This document shows, piece by piece, positions 58,000 through 64,000 of a stretch of DNA of 64,000 nucleotides. The DNA lies in contig NZ_CP053562.1 in the NCBI RefSeq assembly GCF_002085925.2, positions 4,172,001 through 4,236,000 on the forward strand, written 5' to 3'. Every line of letters starts with the position of its first letter. Within the stretch, counting starts at the first letter, position 1. Below the pieces are notes generated by a model. The model made no database searches and had not been told where the DNA came from. It saw only the letters and a list, made by a program, of their open reading frames with translations. Made by a program: the position numbers and the translations under genes. Source of the stretch: Thioclava electrotropha. GTDB lineage: Bacteria; Pseudomonadota; Alphaproteobacteria; Rhodobacterales; Rhodobacteraceae.

Positions 58000-60645
58000 A
58001 TGGCCAAGCCGACCGTCACACCGATGATGGAACAGTATCTGGGGATCAAGGAGGCCAATCCGGGCGCACTCCTGTTCTATCGGATGGGTGATTTCTACGA
58101 GATGTTCTTTCAGGACGCGGTCGATGCCGCCTCCGCGCTCGACATTGCGCTGACCAAGCGCGGTCAGCACATGGGCGAGGACATCGCGATGTGCGGCGTT
58201 CCCGTGCACGCGGCCGAGGGCTACCTGCTGACGCTGATCCGAAAAGGCTTCCGCGTGGCGATCGCCGAGCAGATGGAGGACCCGGCCGAGGCGAAGAAGC
58301 GCGGCTCGAAATCCGTCGTGAAGCGCGATGTGGTGCGGCTGGTCACCCCCGGCACGCTGACCGAGGAAAGCCTGCTGGAGGCGCGTCGCCACAACTTCCT
58401 CGCCGCTTGGGCGGAAGTGCGCGACGAGGCCGCGATTGCCTGGGTCGATATCTCCACTGGCGAGTTTCGCGTGACGCCCTGTCCGCTGTCACGGCTGGGG
58501 CCGGAACTGGCCCGGCTTGCGCCTCGTGAAGTTCTGGTCAGCGAGGCCAAAGAGGCCGATTGCGCCGAAATAGTCTCTGATATGCGGGCCGCGATGACGC
58601 CCTTGTCCCGTGCGAGCTTCGATAGTCAGGCCGCCGAGACGCGGCTTCTGTCGCTCTATTCGATCGGGTCGCTGGATGCGTTCGGCAGCTTCACCCGCGC
58701 CGAGATGGCCGCGATGGGCGCGATCGTCGATTACCTCGAGATCACGCAGAAAGGGAAGCTGCCCCTGCTGCGCCGTCCCGTGCATGAAGACAGCGGCGCA
58801 GCGATGCAGATCGACGCCGCCACGCGGCGCAATCTGGAGCTGACGCAGGCTCTGTCCGGCGGACGCGAAGGCTCGCTCCTCAACGCGATCGACCGCACCG
58901 TGACGGCTGGGGGGGCACGGCTTCTCGAACGCCGGATCTCCGCCCCGTCCCGGAACCTGAGCGAGATCCATGCGCGACACGATTCCGTACGTTTTCTGCT
59001 GGAACAGGGTCGATTTGCTGAAGATATCCGCACCGATCTGAAGCGTTGCCCCGATATGGATCGCGCGCTGTCGCGCCTCTCCCTCGACCGCGGCGGCCCG
59101 CGCGACATGGCCGCGATCCGCAACGGGTTGGAGCAAGCCGAGCGGATCGCCGAAGCCGTGGCCGCCGTCGGGGCCCCGCCGCTGCTCGCCGAGGCTGCGA
59201 AAGCCCTCACGGGCCATGACGACCTCACCGCGCTGCTGGATGCGGCGCTTATCGCGGAACCGCCGCTTCTCGCGCGCGATGGCGGTTTCATCGCGACGGG
59301 TTACGACGAAGATCTCGATCAGACGCGCCAGCTGCGCGACGAAGGCCGCGGCGTGATCGCCAAGATGCAAGCGGAGTATATCGAGGCCACCGGGATCAAT
59401 TCGCTGAAGATCAAGCACAACAACGTGCTGGGTTATTTCATCGAAACCACGGCCACCCATGCCGAAAAGATGCTCGCCCCGCCGCTGTCGGAACGCTTCA
59501 TCCACCGTCAGACCACCGCGAACCAGGTGCGGTTCACGACCGTCGAACTGAGCGAGATCGAAACCCGGATTCTCAATGCCGGAAATCATGCGCTCGAGAT
59601 CGAAAAAAGGCTCTATTCCAGCCTAAGAAAGGCCATTCTCGACCGCGCGGGCCCGATCAACGAGGCCTCGCGCGCACTGGCCGAAATCGATCTGGCCAGC
59701 GCTTTCGCGACGCTTGCACGCAACGAAGACTGGGCGGAGCCCACCGTCGACGACAGCCACGCATTCGAGATCGAAGGCGGGCGCCATCCGGTCGTCGAAG
59801 CCTCGCTTAAAAAATCCGGCGAGCCCTTCATCGCGAATGACTGCGAACTCACCGAGGGCGCGACTCCTGCGATCTGGCTGCTCACCGGTCCGAACATGGC
59901 CGGTAAATCGACCTTCCTGCGCCAGAACGCCCTGATCGCGCTTCTAGCCCAAGCGGGCAGCTTCGTTCCGGCGAAATCCGCCCATATCGGCCTTGTGTCT
60001 CAGCTCTTCAGCCGTGTCGGTGCGGCGGACGATCTGGCGCGGGGCCGGTCGACCTTCATGGTCGAGATGGTCGAAACCGCCGCGATCCTCAATCAGGCCG
60101 ACGACCGCGCTCTGGTCATCCTCGACGAAATCGGCCGCGGCACCGCGACCTATGACGGGCTCTCGATCGCTTGGGCGGTTATGGAGCACCTGCACGCGTC
60201 CAACCGCTGCCGCGCCCTGTTTGCGACCCATTACCACGAGATGACCGCGCTTTCGGCCAAGCTGGACGGCGTCGAGAATGCGACCGTCGCGGTCAAGGAA
60301 TGGGAAGGCGAAGTGATCTTCCTGCATGAAGTTCGCAAAGGCGCCGCCGACCGCTCCTACGGCGTTCAGGTCGCGCGCCTCGCCGGGCTTCCGCATTCCG
60401 TCGTGGAACGCGCCCGGATCGTGCTCGATGCGCTGGAGAAAGGCGAACGCGAAGGTGGCGGCAAGAAACAGGCGGTGATTGACGATCTGCCGCTGTTTTC
60501 GGTGTCTAACACACCGCAACCCGCCGCCGCGCCGACCGGACCGTCGGAGCTGGAAGAGCGGCTGAAAGCCCTCATTCCGGACGACATGACACCGAAAGAT
60601 GCGCTCGACGCCCTTTACGAGCTTCGCGCGCTTCTCACGGAGTGA
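58000..60645 (+). CDS. mutS: MutS, DNA mismatch recognition ATPase
   Basis: An 881-residue MutS. Mismatch wedge F32-Y33-E34 in RMGDFYEMFF; Walker A TGPNMAGKST at about 629-638; Walker B LVILDEIGRGTATYDGLSIAWA; signature ARGRSTFMVEM and ATHYHEMT. The C-terminal tail has the helix-turn-helix-like end DDMTPKDALDALYELRALL used for tetramer formation. It starts post-replicative mismatch repair with MutL. ATG at 58000 follows GGGGGG by 3 bases; the longer in-frame form (57925) has a non-conserved N-terminus overlapping the maeB promoter region. Confidence 0.97.
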   Translation: MAKPTVTPMMEQYLGIKEANPGALLFYRMGDFYEMFFQDAVDAASALDIALTKRGQHMGEDIAMCGVPVHAAEGYLLTLIRKGFRVAIAEQMEDPAEAKKRGSKSVVKRDVVRLVTPGTLTEESLLEARRHNFLAAWAEVRDEAAIAWVDISTGEFRVTPCPLSRLGPELARLAPREVLVSEAKEADCAEIVSDMRAAMTPLSRASFDSQAAETRLLSLYSIGSLDAFGSFTRAEMAAMGAIVDYLEITQKGKLPLLRRPVHEDSGAAMQIDAATRRNLELTQALSGGREGSLLNAIDRTVTAGGARLLERRISAPSRNLSEIHARHDSVRFLLEQGRFAEDIRTDLKRCPDMDRALSRLSLDRGGPRDMAAIRNGLEQAERIAEAVAAVGAPPLLAEAAKALTGHDDLTALLDAALIAEPPLLARDGGFIATGYDEDLDQTRQLRDEGRGVIAKMQAEYIEATGINSLKIKHNNVLGYFIETTATHAEKMLAPPLSERFIHRQTTANQVRFTTVELSEIETRILNAGNHALEIEKRLYSSLRKAILDRAGPINEASRALAEIDLASAFATLARNEDWAEPTVDDSHAFEIEGGRHPVVEASLKKSGEPFIANDCELTEGATPAIWLLTGPNMAGKSTFLRQNALIALLAQAGSFVPAKSAHIGLVSQLFSRVGAADDLARGRSTFMVEMVETAAILNQADDRALVILDEIGRGTATYDGLSIAWAVMEHLHASNRCRALFATHYHEMTALSAKLDGVENATVAVKEWEGEVIFLHEVRKGAADRSYGVQVARLAGLPHSVVERARIVLDALEKGEREGGGKKQAVIDDLPLFSVSNTPQPAAAPTGPSELEERLKALIPDDMTPKDALDALYELRALLTE

Positions 60646-60675
60646 TCTTCGTTTTGGAGAAAATATCCCGGGGGT

Positions 60676-60694
60676 CTGGGGGCAGCGCCCCCAG
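60676..60694. repeat. GC-rich hairpin of the type common between Rhodobacteraceae genes
   Basis: CTGGGGGC and GCCCCCAG form a perfect 8-bp stem with a 3-base loop, preceded by CCCGGGGGT, between convergent mutS and grpE. From memory, near-identical words are frequent in intergenic DNA of this family. It probably ends transcripts from both sides. Confidence 0.6.
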
Positions 60695-60703
60695 CCTGTC
60701 CGA

Positions 60704-61252
60704 TCAGGATTTCGGAGTGGAGCTGACGCCCACTTTCGCCGGCCGCAGAAGCCGGTCGTGGATCATGAAGCCGTTCTCCATGACCTGAATGATGTCCCCG
60801 GCCTTGGTGCCGGGCGCGGGCGCTTCGAACATCGCCTCGTGCATCTGGGGGTCGAATTTCTCGCCGACCTCGGGCGCCACCGTGGTGATGCCGTGACGGG
60901 CGAACACGTTGAGCAATTCGCGCTGGGTCAGTTCGACCCCTTCGAGGAACGGCCCGGCCTGCGAACGAACGTCCTCGTTCGCGGCTTCGAGCGCACGCGA
61001 GAGCGCGTCGAACACGGGCAGCATGTCGCGCGCTAGACGCGTCCCACCGTAATTCGAGGCTTCCTGACGCTCTTTGTCGGCACGTTTGCGCGCATTCTCG
61101 GCATCTGCCAGCGCGCGCATGAATCGGTCGCGATAATCGTCGCGCTCCGCACGCAATGCCTCGAGCTCGTCGGCCTCTTCGGCCATCACATCTTCGAAAC
61201 TCTCGTCGATATGCGCCTGATCCTCGGCAATCTCGTCTTTTTTCTCGCTCAT
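60704..61252 (-). CDS. grpE: GrpE, nucleotide exchange factor of DnaK
   Basis: A 182-residue co-chaperone that releases ADP from DnaK. It has an acidic, helical N-terminus (EDQAHIDESFEDVMAEEADELEALRAERDDY), the dimer coiled coil FMRALADAENARKRADKERQEASNY, and the beta-wing signature PEVGEKFDPQMHEAMFEAPAPGT followed by VMENGFMIHDRLLRPAKV. ATG at 61252 has AAGGA 8 bases upstream; the ATG at 61261, overlapping the hrcA stop by 4 bases, is the alternative. dnaK and dnaJ are not in the window. Confidence 0.94.
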   Translation of the reverse strand: MSEKKDEIAEDQAHIDESFEDVMAEEADELEALRAERDDYRDRFMRALADAENARKRADKERQEASNYGGTRLARDMLPVFDALSRALEAANEDVRSQAGPFLEGVELTQRELLNVFARHGITTVAPEVGEKFDPQMHEAMFEAPAPGTKAGDIIQVMENGFMIHDRLLRPAKVGVSSTPKS

Positions 61253-61257
61253 GCCAT

Positions 61258-62319
61258 TCATCCTTTGCCCTGGCCGGAGATCATCCGCCCGACCAGTTGC
61301 GCTGTGTAGTCCACGATCGGCACGATGCGCCCGTAGTTGAGCCGGGTCGGCCCAATCACGCCCACCGCACCAATGATCTTTCGGTCAGCGTTCATATATG
61401 GAGAGACGACCAAAGAGGAACCCGAAAGAGAGAAAAGTTTGTTCTCTGAGCCAATAAAAATACGCACGCCTTCGCCATCCTCGGCCAGATCGAGGAATTC
61501 GGCGATGTCACGTTTCCGTTCGAGATCATCGAAGAGCGAGCGGATCCGGTCGAGGTCGTCTTCGGAGCCCAAAAGATTGGCACGACCGCGCACGATCAGC
61601 CGCTCGTAGCGCTCGCCTTTGTTCTCCCAGGCTGCCAGACCGCTGTCGATCAGTTCGGTCGCGAGCGAATCGATTTCGGTGCGGTGATTTGCGATTTCGC
61701 GGGCGATGTGACCGCGCAGCTCCGACAGGGTTTTCCCCTCCGCCATCGCGTTGAGGAAATTCGCGGCTTCCCGCATCGAGGACGGCGTCTGACCCAGCGG
61801 CGGCGTGAAGACGCGGTTTTCCACCTGACCGTCAGCGAAGACGAGCACCACCAGCGCCCGGTCGGGCGAGAGCGAGACGAATTCGATATGCCGGATTGGG
61901 GCTTCGTGTTTCGGCGTCAGAACGAGGCTCGCGCCCTGCGTCATCCCCGAAAGCGCATTCGAAACCCGATCCAACAAAGACCCTACATCGCCTGAATTCG
62001 CCCCCATCGTGGCATCCAGCGCGGCCCGGTCCTCTTCGCCGAGATGGTTCACCTCCATCACCCCGTCGACGAACAGCCGCAGACCCGTCTGGGTCGGAAC
62101 ACGCCCTGCAGAGACATGGGGGCTGTCCAGAAGCCCGAGATATTCGAGGTCCTGCATCACGTTGCGGATCGTCGCCGCGGACAGCTTCTCGTTCATCTCT
62201 CGGGTCAGGCTCCGCGAGCCCACGGGACCGCCGGTCGTGAGATAGCCTTCGACCACCCGGCGAAACACTTCGCGGGAGCGGTCGTTCAGTTCGGAAAGAA
62301 TATCGTTCTGTTCACTCAT
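61258..62319 (-). CDS. hrcA: HrcA, heat-inducible transcription repressor
   Basis: The 353-residue repressor has an N-terminal winged helix (ILSELNDRSREVFRRVVEGYLTTGGPVGSRSLTREMNEKLSAATIRNVMQDLEYLGLL) and the GAF-like domain ending ADRKIIGAVGVIGPTRLNYGRIVPIVDYTAQLV. HrcA binds CIRCE operators at chaperone genes and is assisted by GroEL. I found no CIRCE sequence in its own upstream region or elsewhere here. It is co-transcribed with grpE and diverges from rph over 118 bases. Confidence 0.96.
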   Translation of the reverse strand: MSEQNDILSELNDRSREVFRRVVEGYLTTGGPVGSRSLTREMNEKLSAATIRNVMQDLEYLGLLDSPHVSAGRVPTQTGLRLFVDGVMEVNHLGEEDRAALDATMGANSGDVGSLLDRVSNALSGMTQGASLVLTPKHEAPIRHIEFVSLSPDRALVVLVFADGQVENRVFTPPLGQTPSSMREAANFLNAMAEGKTLSELRGHIAREIANHRTEIDSLATELIDSGLAAWENKGERYERLIVRGRANLLGSEDDLDRIRSLFDDLERKRDIAEFLDLAEDGEGVRIFIGSENKLFSLSGSSLVVSPYMNADRKIIGAVGVIGPTRLNYGRIVPIVDYTAQLVGRMISGQGKG

Positions 62320-62338
62320 CGCGCTTCATCCCTGCTGA

Positions 62339-62366
62339 CTTAAAGCCGCGCGAAGCCGAAGGTCAA
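62339..62366 (-). promoter_or_regulatory. Putative sigma-70 promoter of hrcA-grpE
   Basis: On the minus strand TTGACC (62361-62366), 16 bases, TTTAAG (62339-62344), about 20 bases before the hrcA ATG. No CIRCE repeat overlaps it. Confidence 0.45.
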
Positions 62367-62437
62367 TCACGGCACGGGGGTTGCATCGCTGCGCATGGGC
62401 GATCAAATGGGGTGAATTCATTAGAAAGGACCCCACG

Positions 62438-63151
62438 ATGCGCCCATCCGGCAGAGAGTTAAGTGAACTTCGCCCGATTTCAATCGAGACCGGGGTTACG
62501 AAACACGCAGAAGGGTCTTGCCTGATCAAAATGGGCGACACCCATGTGCTGTGCACCGCCACGATCGAAGACCGCGCGCCGTCTTTCCTCAAAGGCTCTG
62601 GCCTTGGCTGGGTGACGGCAGAATACGGCATGCTGCCGCGTGCGACCAACACGCGTAACCGTCGCGAGGCCGCTGCGGGCAAGCAAGGCGGAAGAACCGT
62701 TGAAATTCAACGTCTTATCGGTCGCGCACTGCGGGCTGGCGTCGATCGTTCGGCACTTGGCGAACGTCAAATCGTCGTCGATTGCGATGTGATCCAGGCC
62801 GATGGCGGCACGCGCTGCGCCTCGATCACCGGCGGTTGGGTCGCGCTGCGTCTGGCCGCGAACAAGCTGATGAAATCGGGCGCCTGCACCTCCGATCCGC
62901 TGCTCGATCATGTCGCAGCCCTGTCCTGCGGGATTTACGCGGGCCAGCCGGTCGCCGACCTCGACTATGCCGAGGATAGCGAAGCGGGCACCGACGGGAA
63001 TTTCATCATGACTGGCGCTGGCAAGCTGATCGAAGTGCAGATGTCGGCGGAAGGCGCGACCTTCTCGCGCGAACAGATGGATCGGCTTCTCGATCTGGCC
63101 GAGGAAGGCGCGGCGAAGCTCGTCGAAATGCAGAAAGCGGCCATCGGATGA
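62438..63151 (+). CDS. rph: RNase PH
   Basis: The 237-residue phosphorolytic exoribonuclease trims tRNA 3' ends. Motifs: [77 protein letters not shown] and the phosphate-site region [22 protein letters not shown] at 62438 follows GAAAGGA by 7 bases, and homology begins there. The stop overlaps rdgB by 4 bases. Confidence 0.97.
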   Translation: MRPSGRELSELRPISIETGVTKHAEGSCLIKMGDTHVLCTATIEDRAPSFLKGSGLGWVTAEYGMLPRATNTRNRREAAAGKQGGRTVEIQRLIGRALRAGVDRSALGERQIVVDCDVIQADGGTRCASITGGWVALRLAANKLMKSGACTSDPLLDHVAALSCGIYAGQPVADLDYAEDSEAGTDGNFIMTGAGKLIEVQMSAEGATFSREQMDRLLDLAEEGAAKLVEMQKAAIG

Positions 63152-63759
63152 GGAGCTTCACCGAAAAGAAGCTGCTGGTTGCGACCCATAACGCCGGAAA
63201 GCTCGAGGAGATCAAAGCGATCCTCGCGCCTTTCGGCGTCGAGGTCGTCGGCGCGAAGGAGATGAACCTCCCCGAGCCGGAAGAGACCGAGAGCACCTTC
63301 GTCGGCAATGCGCGGATCAAGGCCCATGCCGCGGCGAATGCGACCGGCCTGCCCGCCTTGGCGGACGATTCCGGCATCGAAGTCGACTGTCTCGACGGTG
63401 CGCCGGGCGTTTACACGGCCGATTGGGCAACCACCCCCAACGGGCGCGACTTCACCATGGCGATGGAAAAGACCTGGAAAGCCTGCGACGAGATCGAAGC
63501 GGAGCTGCCGCGGACTGCGCGTTTCCGCTCTACCCTGGTTCTCGCCTGGCCCGACGGGCATGACGAGGTGTTCGACGGCCGTGTCGAAGGTCAGCTGGTT
63601 TGGCCGATGCGCGGCGCTCTAGGGCATGGTTATGACCCGATGTTCCAGCCCGATGGCTATGACCAGACCTTCGCGGAGATGGATGCCGCTCAAAAGAACG
63701 AGATTTCGCACCGTGCGGATGCTTTCCGCAAGTTCGTGACGATTTTCGACGCGAAATGA
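63148..63759 (+). CDS. rdgB: RdgB/HAM1, dITP/XTP pyrophosphatase
   Basis: A 203-residue non-canonical purine NTP pyrophosphatase that removes dITP and XTP so they are not built into DNA. Motifs: [14 protein letters not shown], the catalytic [24 protein letters not shown], and [20 protein letters not shown] followed by [11 protein letters not shown]. It overlaps rph upstream and hemW downstream by 4 bases each, so all three are coupled in one message. Confidence 0.97.
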   Translation: MRSFTEKKLLVATHNAGKLEEIKAILAPFGVEVVGAKEMNLPEPEETESTFVGNARIKAHAAANATGLPALADDSGIEVDCLDGAPGVYTADWATTPNGRDFTMAMEKTWKACDEIEAELPRTARFRSTLVLAWPDGHDEVFDGRVEGQLVWPMRGALGHGYDPMFQPDGYDQTFAEMDAAQKNEISHRADAFRKFVTIFDAK

Positions 63760-64000
63760 CCGAGGATTGGCGGCACGGAGGGTTCGGCCTCTACCTTCAC
63801 TGGCCGTTCTGTGCCGCCAAATGCCCCTATTGCGACTTCAATTCCCATGTCGCGACCGCCATCGATCAGAAACGATGGCTCTCTGCCTATCTCAGCGAAC
63901 TCGACCGCTATGCCGCAGAGACCGAAGGTCGGATTCTGAACACGGTTTTCTTCGGCGGCGGCACACCCTCGCTGATGGATCCCGTGATCGTCGCCGCGAT
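63756..64000 (+). CDS. hemW: HemW (HemN-like radical SAM protein), 3' end beyond the window
   Basis: The first 81 codons are visible. FGLYLHWPFCAAKCPYCDFNSHV carries the radical-SAM CxxxCxxC (Cys19, Cys23, Cys26), and TVFFGGGTPSLM is the following SAM-binding GGGTPS. Such proteins are often labelled oxygen-independent coproporphyrinogen oxidase, but HemW is a haem chaperone; the HemW form is typical at this position after rdgB. ATG overlaps the rdgB stop by 4 bases. Confidence 0.9.
   Translation, partial: MTEDWRHGGFGLYLHWPFCAAKCPYCDFNSHVATAIDQKRWLSAYLSELDRYAAETEGRILNTVFFGGGTPSLMDPVIVAA

Noticed and set aside
62320..62437. A CIRCE operator (TTAGCACTC-N9-GAGTGCTAA) upstream of hrcA
   Set aside because: The gap was read on both strands; no half-site closer than a few scattered bases was found.
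1..64000. CRISPR arrays, insertion sequences, prophage or integrase genes
   Set aside because: No regularly spaced direct repeats, transposase or integrase motifs were seen; all blocks are chromosomal housekeeping or family-typical genes.

Overview
This window reads as the chromosome of an alphaproteobacterium of the family Rhodobacteraceae (Rhodobacter/Paracoccus/Thioclava-like; genus not decided). The support is a complete redox-control locus (regB, senC, regA, hvrA) in the order known from Rhodobacter, with the RegB quinone motif GGMNNPF and its redox cysteine. Other support comes from alphaproteobacterial Mic60 beside hemD and hemY, AddAB instead of RecBCD, CtrA-type sites at flagellar genes, high GC, and GTG/TTG starts. 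It is core chromosome: I see no phage, insertion sequence or CRISPR array. The gene set at the right end and a parS-like site inside tsaD suggest, but do not prove, that the replication origin is not far away.

Layout. 1-4.4 kb: a truncated lipoprotein hydrolase, then the HslVU protease with a membrane-protein gene between its subunits, and a divergent capsule-type glycosyltransferase-like gene. 4.5-13.3 kb: a leftward run of tsaE, amgK, murU, addB, addA (overlapping starts and stops) and trxA. This joins tRNA modification, peptidoglycan recycling and double-strand break repair. 13.4-18.2 kb: a kinase-less PAS protein, then regB facing senC-regA, then hvrA. 18.3-27.3 kb: HD hydrolase, GT8 glycosyltransferase, a secreted unknown, ahcY, a DksA-like zinc-finger protein, DUF2853, an enoyl-CoA hydratase-like protein, a DUF2125 protein, pmbA and a cysQ-like phosphatase.

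27.3-31.0 kb is the most distinctive block. The ECF sigma factor SigF and its membrane anti-sigma NrsF (cysteines 126 and 176) diverge from a four-gene operon: a cysteine-rich secreted DUF2282 peptide (bufferin precursor type), a DUF692/MNIO iron oxidase, a DUF2063 partner and DoxX. Both sides carry the same promoter word, GTAACG-N16-CGAA(A/G)G. This is a metal-responsive RiPP system, with a 12-bp palindrome over one -35 element and a probable attenuator between precursor and enzyme.

31-41.5 kb: flavin reductase, the PqiABC/MCE lipid transport system (PqiA split in two), and a flagellar cluster motB-flgE-flgK-flgL-flgI with CtrA-like sites. 41.6-48.3 kb: tRNA-Thr(CGT), hemY-mic60-hemD facing tsaD-gpsA-yciI-EVE. 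48.6-55.6 kb: a CbiX-type chelatase, then pstSCAB-phoU-phoB behind four 11-bp-phased Pho half-sites, without phoR. 55.6-64 kb: maeB diverging from mutS, then hrcA-grpE diverging from rph-rdgB-hemW (hemW cut by the window edge). All gaps between genes are under 300 bases; the longest, about 250 bases before the CbiX gene, holds a hairpin and a promoter.
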